Assembly: GCA_014376805.1 (NCBI GenBank)
Contig: JACMQU010000017.1
Coordinates: forward strand, 1 to 64,000
Direction: 5' to 3'
DNA from: Bacteroidia bacterium
GTDB taxonomy: Bacteria > Bacteroidota > Bacteroidia > UKL13-3
Length of the DNA: 64,000 nucleotides
Below the pieces are notes generated by a model that did no database searches, was not told the origin of the DNA, and worked only from the letters and a program-made list of their open reading frames with translations. Positions 10,328 through 20,702 of the stretch are shown one piece after another. The position numbers and the translations under genes were made by a program. Each line of letters opens with the position of its first letter. Position 1 is the first letter of the stretch.

Positions 10328-12928
10328 ATGAATTTCAATAATTTTACCATCAAAGCACAGGATGCTGTTCAACAGGCTCAGCAAATCGCTCTAAATAACC
10401 AGCAGCAAGCCATTGATACCGGACACCTGCTAAAAGGCTTGCTTGACAGTGATGAACAAACAATCTCATTTCTGATGAAAAAAGTTAATGCCAATACCTC
10501 TCGTTTAATTCAGGCATTAGATGCGATAATTGCCGGTTATCCAAAAGTATCTGGTGATGGCACCCCGTATTTATCTTCACAGGCCAACCTAGCTTTAACA
10601 AAAGCAGAAGGGTATTTAAAAAGTTTTGGGGATGAATTTGTTGCGGTAGAACATTTGCTGTTAGGCTTGCTGAACACAAACGATGCCGTTGGTAGTTTGT
10701 TAAAAGATGCGGGCATAAATGAAAAGGATCTGAAGGCTGCAATAACTAACTTAAGGGGTGGGGCTAAGGTTACCTCACAAGGTGCCGAAGCACAATATAA
10801 TTCACTTAACAGATATGCGAAAAATTTAAATGATCTCGCAAAAGCAGGTAAACTGGATCCTGTAATCGGGCGTGATGAAGAGATCAGGAGAGTGCTTCAG
10901 ATCTTATCTCGCAGAACAAAAAATAATCCTATTCTTATAGGTGAACCGGGTGTAGGTAAAACTGCTATTGCCGAAGGGCTGGCACACCGCATAGTTGATG
11001 GAGATGTTCCTGAAAATTTAAAAACTAAACGCGTTTTTTCATTAGATATGGGTGCCTTAATTGCCGGGGCAAAATATAAAGGGGAGTTTGAAGAAAGATT
11101 GAAATCAGTTATAAAAGAAGTAATCCAAAGCGATGGTGATATTGTTTTATTCATTGATGAAATTCATACCTTAGTGGGTGCAGGTGGAGGAGGTGAGGGC
11201 GCAATGGATGCGGCAAATATTTTAAAGCCAGCATTAGCACGCGGTGAGTTGCGCGCTATTGGCGCAACTACATTGGCCGAGTATCAGAGATATATAGAAA
11301 AAGATAAAGCACTCGAAAGAAGATTTCAGAAAGTATATGTGGAAGAGCCGGATACTGAATCTGCTATCTCTATTTTGCGTGGCCTGAAAGAACGTTATGA
11401 AGTGCATCATAAAGTAAGGATCAAAGATGAAGCAATTATTGCTGCCGTTGAATTATCCCAACGTTATATCTCAGATCGTTTTTTACCTGATAAGGCAATT
11501 GATTTAATGGATGAAGCCGCCTCTAAATTAAGGCTCGAAATCGACTCTGTACCCGAAGAGTTAGATCAGCTTGATAGACGCATTATGCAGCTTGAAATAG
11601 AACGGGAGGCCATTAAACGCGAAGGTGATACGCTTAAAGTAAAAGAACTGAGTGAAGTGATCGCTAATATGCAAGCGGAACGTAATACCTTAAAAGCGAT
11701 CTGGCAAGGCGAAAAGACGCTGGTAGACGGAATACAGGCTGCTAAACAGCAAATAGATAATTTAAAAGTGGAAGCCGAACAGGCTGAACGTGCAGGTGAT
11801 TTTGGTAAGGTAGCTGAGATCCGTTATGGCCGCATTAAAGAAGCTGAAACAACGGTTACGCAACTGAAAGAAAAATTACAGGGGTTGCAGGTTAATAAAG
11901 CAATGGTGAAAGAGGAAGTAGATAGCGAAGATATTGCGGATGTGGTGAGCCGTTGGACAGGTGTGCCGGTTACCCGAATGTTACAAAGTGAACGCGAAAA
12001 GTTATTGCATCTTGAAGATGAATTGCATCAACGCGTGGTTGGGCAGGAAGAAGCAATAGTTGCCATCAGCGATGCCATTAGAAGAAGCAGGGCGGGTTTG
12101 TCTGATCCTAAGAGACCTATTGGTTCATTTATATTTTTAGGCACAACAGGCGTTGGAAAAACAGAATTAGCTAAAGCACTGGCCGGATATTTGTTTAACC
12201 AGGAAAACGCTTTGGTACGAATAGATATGAGCGAATACCAGGAGAAACATACAGTTAGCCGCCTCATTGGTGCGCCTCCGGGCTATGTAGGTTACGAGGA
12301 AGGTGGACAGTTAACGGAAGCCATTCGCCGCAGACCTTATAGTGTTGTTTTACTTGATGAAATTGAAAAAGCACATCCTGATGTTTTCAATATTCTGTTG
12401 CAGGTTTTGGACGATGGCAGGTTAACCGATAACAAAGGCAGAATCGCGAATTTTAAAAATACTATCATCATTATGACTTCTAATATCGGTTCTAATATCA
12501 TTCAGGAAAAATTTGAAAATTACAATGAAGCTAATAAGGATGAAGTAATTGCTGAAACCAAAACCAGTGTGATGGATTTATTGAAACGTACTATCAGGCC
12601 TGAATTTTTAAATAGAATAGATGATGTGATTATGTTTACCCCTTTAACCCGCGATGATCTGAAACAAATTGTAGAATTGCAGTTTAAAGAAATTCAGAAA
12701 AAGTTAGCAGACCAAGGCATACAATTCAGCGCAACAGAAGAAGCACTCGATTGGCTCGCACAATTAGGTTATGACCCACAATACGGTGCAAGACCATTAA
12801 AACGGGTATTGCAAAGAAAAATACTGAATGAGTTATCTAAAGAAATATTGATGGATAAAATAAAAAAAGATTCAACTATTTTACTCGCACTGGATGAAAA
12901 CAAACAGTTGGTGTTTCTGAATAGCTGA
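10328..12928 (+). CDS. clpB: ATP-dependent chaperone ClpB
   Basis: 866 aa; two AAA modules with Walker A '[10 protein letters not shown]' and '[12 protein letters not shown]', a ClpB-type coiled-coil middle domain and Clp N-domain repeats. Confidence 0.97.
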   Translation: MNFNNFTIKAQDAVQQAQQIALNNQQQAIDTGHLLKGLLDSDEQTISFLMKKVNANTSRLIQALDAIIAGYPKVSGDGTPYLSSQANLALTKAEGYLKSFGDEFVAVEHLLLGLLNTNDAVGSLLKDAGINEKDLKAAITNLRGGAKVTSQGAEAQYNSLNRYAKNLNDLAKAGKLDPVIGRDEEIRRVLQILSRRTKNNPILIGEPGVGKTAIAEGLAHRIVDGDVPENLKTKRVFSLDMGALIAGAKYKGEFEERLKSVIKEVIQSDGDIVLFIDEIHTLVGAGGGGEGAMDAANILKPALARGELRAIGATTLAEYQRYIEKDKALERRFQKVYVEEPDTESAISILRGLKERYEVHHKVRIKDEAIIAAVELSQRYISDRFLPDKAIDLMDEAASKLRLEIDSVPEELDQLDRRIMQLEIEREAIKREGDTLKVKELSEVIANMQAERNTLKAIWQGEKTLVDGIQAAKQQIDNLKVEAEQAERAGDFGKVAEIRYGRIKEAETTVTQLKEKLQGLQVNKAMVKEEVDSEDIADVVSRWTGVPVTRMLQSEREKLLHLEDELHQRVVGQEEAIVAISDAIRRSRAGLSDPKRPIGSFIFLGTTGVGKTELAKALAGYLFNQENALVRIDMSEYQEKHTVSRLIGAPPGYVGYEEGGQLTEAIRRRPYSVVLLDEIEKAHPDVFNILLQVLDDGRLTDNKGRIANFKNTIIIMTSNIGSNIIQEKFENYNEANKDEVIAETKTSVMDLLKRTIRPEFLNRIDDVIMFTPLTRDDLKQIVELQFKEIQKKLADQGIQFSATEEALDWLAQLGYDPQYGARPLKRVLQRKILNELSKEILMDKIKKDSTILLALDENKQLVFLNS

Positions 12929-13136
12929 GGCAAGTTTCATCTATCATTTAAAACCTTTACCTAAACGCGCAAATTTCCACTTAACGCAATTGCATTTTAT
13001 TACTTACACACGTCGGAGTTCGCCAATGTTTTCTCTTCTTTCTCATTGACTTTTTTTATCTTCCGCCGTGGTTAAAAAAAAACATAAACCTTTCGCATAA
13101 TCACCCCCTTTAAGCAATTGTATTTATCAGTAGCAA

Positions 13137-13311
13137 TTAATTAATTTACAATTGGAATTGGTTTTTCATTTTCAACAAACAAGGATTCAAATATTCTTTA
13201 CCGATAAGCCAAACACTCTTTAAATTCCGGCTCTAACTAACCAGGAACTAATGCACGGTGAACTTCTATTGCAGCTCCGATAACTTTTTGTGTTATTACA
13301 TTTATTTCCAT
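13137..13311 (-). pseudogene. Degenerate GxxExxY family protein remnant
   Basis: Translation from ATG at 13311: MEINVITQKVIGAAIEVHRALVPG*LEPEFKECLAYR*RIFESLFVENEKPIPIVN*. This matches the KVIGAAIEVHRALGPGLLES.YEECL pattern with at least two in-frame stops. Confidence 0.75.
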
Positions 13312-13731
13312 ATTCAATTGTGTTAAAATGTAAAGCAATTCATTTGAAGTTAAAACTCAAACGCAATTCAGTTAGTGGGCATAGCTACATTCTATTGAAC
13401 TTCTAAAAATCCATTACCTCGTTTTACAGTTAGCCGAAGAGCGTGACTTTTACTATAAAACTTGATTTGAAAATCTAAAGTTTGATTACTCGCAAAACTG
13501 TATTTGGAAACACGCAACCCCGCCTTTTGGGTCGGTGTTGGCGTTCTGTTCACTGTGCTTGTAAACCATTTTCGTTATTCAGTTGTCGTGTCATTGAGTG
13601 TCGACTGTGTGTTGCGTATTTTTTAATTTTTTTTAAAGCGTTGGTCCCGAGCTATCGTGATTAATTCAATTTTTCTTTTGGCTCGGCTTTGCAAGCAGGT
13701 TTTTAAATGTGTTTGCAAAATGCGTTGAGGT

Positions 13732-15444
13732 CTATTTATTCTCAACTCTAAATAGCTTATCTGATTGAGAAAGTTTTACAACAAAATATTTCTCGTCATT
13801 CAATTCTTCTGGGAGTTTGTCTTTTAAAATAGAAGCTACGAATTGAATGTTGTTTTTATTTACGAAGTCTGCAATTTTTACTAATTGATTGTCGTGCATT
13901 AACTCCTTTTTGTCATTGAGCAAAAAATGCAAACAAGGAATATTTTCTTCATCAGCAAACAAGGTGTAAGCTATATCAAAACAAGAAATTTCTCCTTGTT
14001 TTTTACCTGAACTTAGATTTGTATTAAATGCATTGAATTTATATAGTCGTTGATTCTTTCTATTAGTAACAATGTCATACTTCAAAGCATATTGCTCTCC
14101 ATATAAATTATTTGAAATAGCCGCAAAATATTTATTAAACTTGTTTAATTGTGTTTTTACAACTTGTTCAAAATCATCTGAAAAAAGTTCATCATCAATT
14201 TCAGTTAATTGTTTGTTGTAATCCTTCATATTGTTTTCAACCTCTTCTAATTGTTGAATAACATTTTCATACTCGCCTTTCTTTCTAAACTTCTCATTAA
14301 TCTCAATAATTAGCAGTTCCAGTTCTTCAAACGATTCACTTTTAGAAATAACCGATGCTAATTTTTTTTCTTCCGATAATAATTTTTTTAACGATTCACT
14401 TTTTTCAGCAATACTCTTCTCCAGACTTGGTAATTCTTTTGTGATAAATTTTGCCTTTTCTACAATCATTTGATTATGGTAATTTACTAAATCATCAAAT
14501 GTTTTTTGAATACCAGTAATTTGACTTGTTGCCTGCTGATATATAAGTTCTAATTGTTTAATATCAATTTTTGAAACACTATCGTTTAATTCTTGTTCTG
14601 TCTCTTTAATTAAATTTTTTCTGATGTTAAGTCTTCCAATGTTAGAACTAACCTTATTTATTTCGTATTTTAAATGATTCAATTTATCTAAATCAGCTTC
14701 AAAATTTTCGTTTAAATTAAAAGTAGATTTCCTTTTATTTAACTCCTCAATGTCATTGTTAATTAATGCAAGGGTAGTTTCGTAAGCCGTTTTTGTTTGA
14801 TTTTTTTCTAGTCGACCTTTATATGTATCTTCTTGTTTTAATTTTGCTAAAATTTCTTGTTTACTATTTCCTTTTGTAAAATCACAGCCAAACAGGAACA
14901 GATAAAGTGTTTCATATTCCGCATCCGTTGTAAAACCATCAAGTGTTTTTAAGGTGTTATTAATGCTTTGGTCTTTATGGCGTATGTTGTGAGATATGAT
15001 TTGTCTAAATGTGGGTTTTTCGGAAAGATGATTTGGTAAAATTAATTTACCAAGTTGTATTTCAAATTCATCTTCTGTATAAGGCTCACCATTTATTTTC
15101 CTAATAATTGCTTTTCGGGATAAAAAATTTCTTTCAATTACAATTTCCGCTGCATTTGCATTGTTCAGGTCTTGTGTTAAAACAAGAGTGATTAAAACTT
15201 TTTGATTTATTAGAAAATCTTTTACTAATTTATATTCTTGACGTTTAGTTTCTGGGTCTACATAAATATTTTTAGGATTTGCACCTAAGCAAAAGTCTAT
15301 GAGTTTAAGAACTGTAGTTTTTCCTACGCTATTGCCTGTAATTTGTGCATCACTTTCATCAACGATTAAATTAAGTCCACTATGAAATTCAATTTCACGG
15401 ATAACTTTACTTTCGCTTGATATAGTTAATGTTTTTAAGAACAT
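13732..15444 (-). CDS. DUF2326-type SMC-like ABC ATPase, ABC-three component (ABC-3C) system
   Basis: 570 aa; 'SGLNLIVDESDAQITGNSVGKTTVLKLIDFCLGA' (Walker A), long central coiled coil, C-terminal 'LSSGKKQGEISCFDIAYTLF...PCLHFLLND' (signature/Walker B region). Confidence 0.85.
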   Translation of the reverse strand: MFLKTLTISSESKVIREIEFHSGLNLIVDESDAQITGNSVGKTTVLKLIDFCLGANPKNIYVDPETKRQEYKLVKDFLINQKVLITLVLTQDLNNANAAEIVIERNFLSRKAIIRKINGEPYTEDEFEIQLGKLILPNHLSEKPTFRQIISHNIRHKDQSINNTLKTLDGFTTDAEYETLYLFLFGCDFTKGNSKQEILAKLKQEDTYKGRLEKNQTKTAYETTLALINNDIEELNKRKSTFNLNENFEADLDKLNHLKYEINKVSSNIGRLNIRKNLIKETEQELNDSVSKIDIKQLELIYQQATSQITGIQKTFDDLVNYHNQMIVEKAKFITKELPSLEKSIAEKSESLKKLLSEEKKLASVISKSESFEELELLIIEINEKFRKKGEYENVIQQLEEVENNMKDYNKQLTEIDDELFSDDFEQVVKTQLNKFNKYFAAISNNLYGEQYALKYDIVTNRKNQRLYKFNAFNTNLSSGKKQGEISCFDIAYTLFADEENIPCLHFLLNDKKELMHDNQLVKIADFVNKNNIQFVASILKDKLPEELNDEKYFVVKLSQSDKLFRVENK

Positions 15445-15662
15445 AAAATCACTTCTCCTTTAGTATTTAATTGGGCAACATTCAATAAATATAACCAGTC
15501 AAGGCATAGAACAAAAACCGAAAAAGACATATTTCTTTTTGTTTTTACAATTTGATATAAATCAAGAATGCTTTGAGAAGATTGTTTTTGCAATACCTCC
15601 AACACAAACGCACCATTGTAATAAATGCTATTTTCGGGATGTATATTATCAGGTAGTAGCAT
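15435..15662 (-). CDS. ABC-three component system middle component (MC6-like)
   Basis: ORF 15435-15710; probable start at 15662 (MLLPDNIHPENSIYYNGAFVLEVLQ...LYQIVK...SFSVFVLCLDWLYLLNVAQLNTKGEVIL). Small winged-helix-like protein overlapping the ATPase ORF by 10 nt. Confidence 0.75.
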   Translation of the reverse strand: MLLPDNIHPENSIYYNGAFVLEVLQKQSSQSILDLYQIVKTKRNMSFSVFVLCLDWLYLLNVAQLNTKGEVILCS

Positions 15663-16635
15663 AGTTGTAATTTTCAGGGTTTTCAAAAATCTTGCAACGA
15701 ATAAAAGCATCTACAACTAATATATTAACACACAATTCTAACGCATCAATAGGAGTTTGAACATAATTTGCACTGGACTGAATTTTTTCTTGAACTTTCT
15801 TAAGGACTTCAAAAAATAAATTATCATCATTTAAAATGCCTTTTGCTTTAACATATTCCTTTCTAATATTCCCTAAGACGGAACTACTTTTATTTAAACC
15901 TAAAGAATCAAATTCAGTATAAATTTTATCCACACGACCATAATGCAGACTGTAATCATCAATAATGAGTTTTGAAGTAATCAAATTGTTATGGTTGATT
16001 TTACGGTCAATTTCAAAGCTATTTATCTGATTAGAATTTTCAGTATTATCCCAATCCTCTGTAGAAAGTATGTTTATGATTGATGCCAAATTAGAATCTA
16101 ATTTGACAACATCTATTTCGTTACCTAATTCTTGCTTTATAAATTGATAAACCTGTTTCTGTTTTTCAACCGACAGGGAAATTATATGGTTTAGAATTGA
16201 TGCCGTATCGTAAATATCATCCTTGGGAACAAATGCTAAATTGTGAGGGTTAGAAAAGGTTGATTTTCTTAAATCCGTTGCGTCTTTAGAAATTGAAGTG
16301 AACTTGAAACGCTAAGTAGGATATTTTTTTAGAATATTTTTGCTAAGTGCTGATTCAATCTTGGTTTTCGTATTTGTTGCTGAAATTTGAATTGTAAATT
16401 TGTTAGTATGGTCAATTAAATCAATAGCCTCGACATTTTGTTGACTTTTATTTAAGTTTTCAAGTTTCCAGTCAAACAAGTCATTAAAAAAATGAAGGTA
16501 AAAATTTTCTGAATGAACGTGAAGATTAAGAATATTTAATCTACCTCTTACATTGATTCTCAATGCAAGAAGATTTAATTTTTCTTCTATATAATCAAAA
16601 TATGGTGTCCTATTCATTTCTATTACAATGTGCAA
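15649..16635 (-). pseudogene. SMEK-domain ABC-3C protein interrupted by a single in-frame TAG
   Basis: ORFs 16312-16635 and 15649-16089 are in the same frame. Manual translation of the gap reads through with no other stop: ...KNILKKYPT*RFKFTSISKDATDLRKSTFSNPHNLAFVPKDDIYDTASILNHIISLSVEKQKQVYQFIKQELGNEIDVVKLDSNLASIINIL... N-terminus 'DYIEEKLNLLALRINVRGRLNILNLHVHSENFYLHFFNDLFDWKLENLNKSQQNVEAIDLIDHTNKFTIQISATNTKTKIESAL' is SMEK-like. Confidence 0.75.
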
Positions 16636-16652
16636 GTTTACTCAAAAATATG

Positions 16653-16955
16653 CTAAGGTCTTAGCTTTTTTCCCTTCTTCGGCTTCTCTTTTGTAAACAG
16701 GTCTGCCGTATATTTTCCGTATAGTTCAAATAGAAACACCATTCTGTTGGCTTCACTTGTAAATGGTTGTGGTTTGTATGCCAAATCAACTGCTTTGTGT
16801 AATTCATTATGTGCTTTTACTAATGATGGTGGCATTGTCAACGGGTCATATAAATCTGCCAATGAACTATTCGGAAATTCTAATCTCGCATTCAACAATT
16901 TTTACGCTGCTGTTTCAATTGCATTTATTTGTGTGTTGGGCAAAACCAAATCTGC
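16653..16955 (-). pseudogene. C-terminal remnant of an MmeI-like (type IIG/IIL) methyltransferase/R-M protein
   Basis: 'KLLNARLEFPNSSLADLYDPLTMPPSLVKAHNELHKAVDLAYKPQPFTSEANRMVFLFELYGKYTADLF' matches the conserved C-terminal tail of this family. An in-frame TAA lies at 16902-16904 (ETAA*KLLNARLEF) and no N-terminal catalytic part is present. The upstream limit of homology is uncertain. Confidence 0.7.
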
Positions 16956-17253
16956 CAAATGTGCGGTGAGAAAAAATAAAAAATACGGAAGGGTTGGCAA
17001 AGATTGTCGGCTTACTCGTTGTCCGTTTGTGATATAGTCTGTATGTTGGGCACTTGTCAAAATGGTTTACTTTTTCTGTTATATTATCTGCCTGTCGATG
17101 ATTGTTGTGTTGTCCTTTACGCTTGCACCTTACTATAGTCTTTAACCTTTATAAAATCCGGTTTATCGTAAAAGAAATAGAAATGTAGAATATGGATATT
17201 AAAATATAAAAGAGTAATGTTAATTCCAATTTAAATGACCAATTTAATTTACC

Positions 17254-18201
17254 CTATTCCACTTTAATAACAATTCCACTTCCTTCCACTTTACCATCTG
17301 TATCAAATGTTTTCTCGGTTTTTATCTCCGTATTATTTTGATATAGGTGAATATAATATAAACCTGGTTTAGTAAACTTCAGTTCAATTGTATAGGTATG
17401 GTCTTTGCGCATTTTGGCAAGTTCCCACGGATAAATTCTCAACGCTTCTTTATTTGAAAAATCGGTATATGAAGTTTTCCTGTTAATAGATTTGACAAGC
17501 ATAGACTCCGGTTTTTTTTCATAATAAGCCAGCAGACATAACAGATACTTTTCAGGTTGCGTACTAACAGTTAATGAAAAACTTTCACCGGGTTGAACCA
17601 ATTGTGGGATCTCTCCAAATTTAAAATATCTGTCAATAAATTCTTCGTAATAACTAAACTGATGTCCCTTTGCATACATGCCAATGCCAACATAATTATG
17701 CATTTTGTTAATACAGTTTTTTTTATGACCATCATTAGGTGACTTTTCAGCCATAAATAAACTATGTAATTCCAACATAGTTTTTAAGGTTGTTTCCTTA
17801 TCTGAACCAAAAGTGCCCGCAATCCATTTAGCTGAAGCATTTTCTGTAATGTGATCTTTGCCTCCCGCAAAAGCATAGCGGTGATAGGGCTTTTCACCAG
17901 CCATATTCCAATGGCCTGCAAAGTTATTTTCCGAAGCTTCCCTGCACATCTTATTAGCTACCCTCGAAGCAAGAATATCAAGCATAACATTTTCTGCATT
18001 GAATTTTTTTCTATTGCTATTGATTAGATCCAGTTGGATTATTTTTAGCTGAAGATCATTTTCAGAATCCTTAAACGCAATAAGCCTGATCTCTGCATCA
18101 TTCATACTTTTATAATAAGTATAAATTGTATCAGGCTGTGCATTAATTAGAGAAACACTAAGCCAGCTAATAACAAACCACATAAATAATTTAACACGCA
18201 T
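17254..18201 (-). CDS. Secreted CAP (SCP-like)-domain-like protein
   Basis: Signal peptide; 'LASRVANKMCREASENNFAGHWNMAGEKPYHRYAFAGGKDHITENASA...HNYVGIGMYAKGHQFSYYEEFIDRYFKF' resembles the CAP-domain H...E..H arrangement. Confidence 0.5.
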   Translation of the reverse strand: MRVKLFMWFVISWLSVSLINAQPDTIYTYYKSMNDAEIRLIAFKDSENDLQLKIIQLDLINSNRKKFNAENVMLDILASRVANKMCREASENNFAGHWNMAGEKPYHRYAFAGGKDHITENASAKWIAGTFGSDKETTLKTMLELHSLFMAEKSPNDGHKKNCINKMHNYVGIGMYAKGHQFSYYEEFIDRYFKFGEIPQLVQPGESFSLTVSTQPEKYLLCLLAYYEKKPESMLVKSINRKTSYTDFSNKEALRIYPWELAKMRKDHTYTIELKFTKPGLYYIHLYQNNTEIKTEKTFDTDGKVEGSGIVIKVE

Positions 18202-18245
18202 ATTCCTTCCTTATTTTTTAAACCACAATTTAACAATAAAATTAG

Positions 18246-20606
18246 TTATGAATTAATAAAATACATGTCTGTCAATCCTTTATTTTTAGCCTCAATTTTT
18301 CCACGGTGATTACAGCTATAAGCCTCTTTTATGAGTTGATAGGTTGATTCGCTTATATTTATTTTACCCGCCTCGCTGCAATTTTCCATACGACTTGCGG
18401 TATTAACAGCATCACCCCATATATCATAAGCAAACTTTTTTGATCCTACTATGCCCGCAACAACAGACCCGCTGTGTAAGCCAATCCGAATTTCAAACAA
18501 GCCACCTGCCTCTTTCCTTGTTTTTATAAATTTAATAATATCAAGTGCTGCAGAGGCTGCTTTAATAGCATGGTGTTTGTTCTCATTCGGAAGACCACAT
18601 ACGGCAAGGTAAGCATCTCCAATAGTTTTAATTTTCTCGAGTCCGTGGCGTTCCATAATGTCATCAAACCCCTTAAAGCAATAATCTACTTCTGAAACAA
18701 GTTCTTTAGGCGTTAGTTCCTGACTAATACCTGTAAAGTTTACAAAATCGGTAAACATTACAGTTACCTGTTCATACTGCCGGGCTTCACTTCGTCCTGA
18801 ATGTTTTAATTCCTCAGCAACTTCTTCGGGTAAGATATTTAACAGGAGGTCATCCGATTTTTTCTTTTCTGCTTTCAATTGTAAGGTACGTTCTTCAACT
18901 TTAAATTCTAACATTTTTTGATTCTCTTCCTGGGTGCGTTGCGCAATTTTGCGGTCTGTAATATCATTCATCATTACAATAGCACCAGAGATCACTTTCC
19001 TGCTTTCATACAAGGCATTTGCTCTTATCTCAACATCCATATATTCTCCGTTTTTCGCAATCAGCCTTCCTTCTATTATTAATAACTTACGTGGATTTAA
19101 TGTCGCTTTTTCAAAAGTATCATATACGGCTTTTATATCATCAGGGTGAATAAAATCAGAAGCCGGTCTACCTTCCATTTCTTCAGTTTTGTAACCCAGA
19201 CTTCTTTTAAAACTAGGGCTTACAAAAGTTAAAATGCTTTTTGGATCCATTATGCAAATAAGTAATGATGTTGTATTAATGATGTTACGGAATTTCTTTT
19301 CACTTTGCTCCACCTGTTCAAATTTTTGTTCAAGCATAATATTCATTTCGCTTAGTTTTTCTGTCGATTTTTCCATGGTGCCGAAAGCAAATGAAATTCG
19401 GGAAGCCAGGATATATGCTTGCAACAATATTGTAAGAAAAAAACCAAAAGGGGTAAGATAGATTGTTTGAATAATTAATCTTGAACTGAGGATATCATTA
19501 ACAACACAAGCAATTAAAATTAATATACTGATAAAAAAAGGGATAGCCCCAAATCTTTTATGAACGATGCTTTTGGGTGAAACAATTACTAACAAATAAA
19601 AAGCTATCGCAATAACAGAAACTTGATACCACAGCAATAAAGAAGTGTAAAATTCGGTGTTGGTAAAGAGTATGATTACTAATTCAATAATTGTAAGTCC
19701 TAAAGCAATTTTTAAAACTTTTTTTGAAAAGTCGAGAGGAAATAGATAATAAACAAAAACGCCATATAACAAAGAGCCCATGCTTAAACAAATGTATTCT
19801 AATCTTAATCCAAAATTAAGGTTGAACCCAGGAAATAATACATATAAAAATCTTTCATCAGTTACAATAGTTCTTAGTAATAAAGTGAAACATAATAACC
19901 CAAACCACAAGGCGATTTTTTCGCTTTTCCTAAGCAGAAAAATCCATATATGATATATAAACAGGATAAACATGATGCCTATTAAAAATAGCTCATAAAC
20001 TGTTGTATGTTCTCTTTCTTTCATTAATTGTTCTAACTTACCCAGCTCAACTGTATCCCATAATCCTCCTTTCGAATGGAAATTATTTGCTACCTGAACT
20101 ATAATTTCAAGTTCCTCTGCATTTACCACCATGCCTGTTAATACCGGAAGATATTGTGGTATCATTTGTCCGGCTATTGCAGACACTTTTCCATTCGAGG
20201 CTATTACTTTACCATTCACCCATAATTTATAAGCGGAGGCAGCACCTGAAGTTCTGATCCCTAAAATGTCATACGAATGGTTGAGCTTTATTTTTAAATG
20301 ATATGTGCCAAATCCCTTGCCGGGTAATGGCTGAGAAGTTACTTTCTGTTCGTTCCAGGTACCGGGTACTTGTATATATGATGTGTGTTCAGCTATATTG
20401 TTTTTAAAGTCTTCGGGAGCATATAGCCGGTTCCAGTAAAATTCCCACTCTCCGTCCATTTTAATACTCCCGTCTTTTTCAAAATCCCATGAGCTTAAAT
20501 CAAGTACACCCTGTTTAACAACTGGGGAAATGTTTTTAACTTTATTGCAGGATAAAAATGTAATGATGACAGTAAGAATTAAAATTAATTTTATCATTTT
20601 CTTCAT
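18246..20606 (-). CDS. 7TM (7TMR-DISM-like) sensor with PAS domain and class III adenylate/guanylate cyclase domain
   Basis: 786 aa; N-terminal 'LDLSSWDFEKDGSIKMDGEWEFYWNRL', several TM helices, PAS 'IMDPKSILTFVSPSFKRSLGYKTEEMEGR', cyclase 'VTVMFTDFVNFTGISQEL...KTIGDAYLAVCGLP...GLHSGSVVAGIVGSKKFAYDIWGDAVNTASRMEN'. Confidence 0.93.
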   Translation of the reverse strand: MKKMIKLILILTVIITFLSCNKVKNISPVVKQGVLDLSSWDFEKDGSIKMDGEWEFYWNRLYAPEDFKNNIAEHTSYIQVPGTWNEQKVTSQPLPGKGFGTYHLKIKLNHSYDILGIRTSGAASAYKLWVNGKVIASNGKVSAIAGQMIPQYLPVLTGMVVNAEELEIIVQVANNFHSKGGLWDTVELGKLEQLMKEREHTTVYELFLIGIMFILFIYHIWIFLLRKSEKIALWFGLLCFTLLLRTIVTDERFLYVLFPGFNLNFGLRLEYICLSMGSLLYGVFVYYLFPLDFSKKVLKIALGLTIIELVIILFTNTEFYTSLLLWYQVSVIAIAFYLLVIVSPKSIVHKRFGAIPFFISILILIACVVNDILSSRLIIQTIYLTPFGFFLTILLQAYILASRISFAFGTMEKSTEKLSEMNIMLEQKFEQVEQSEKKFRNIINTTSLLICIMDPKSILTFVSPSFKRSLGYKTEEMEGRPASDFIHPDDIKAVYDTFEKATLNPRKLLIIEGRLIAKNGEYMDVEIRANALYESRKVISGAIVMMNDITDRKIAQRTQEENQKMLEFKVEERTLQLKAEKKKSDDLLLNILPEEVAEELKHSGRSEARQYEQVTVMFTDFVNFTGISQELTPKELVSEVDYCFKGFDDIMERHGLEKIKTIGDAYLAVCGLPNENKHHAIKAASAALDIIKFIKTRKEAGGLFEIRIGLHSGSVVAGIVGSKKFAYDIWGDAVNTASRMENCSEAGKINISESTYQLIKEAYSCNHRGKIEAKNKGLTDMYFINS

Positions 20607-20702
20607 AGTGTTGACCCTTTAAAAGTTTACTCGAATTGGTTGTAATTGTGCAACCCGTTTAAATATTGTTGATATGGTGGTCTATAAATAAATATCAAGC
20701 AT

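Noticed and set aside
13482-13664. 60-aa plus-strand ORF in the left island border
   Set aside because: Short, Cys/Arg-rich, no homology pattern; composition rather than coding signal.
16747-17037. 96-aa plus-strand ORF over the MmeI-like remnant
   Set aside because: Antisense to the clearly homologous remnant; no family signal.
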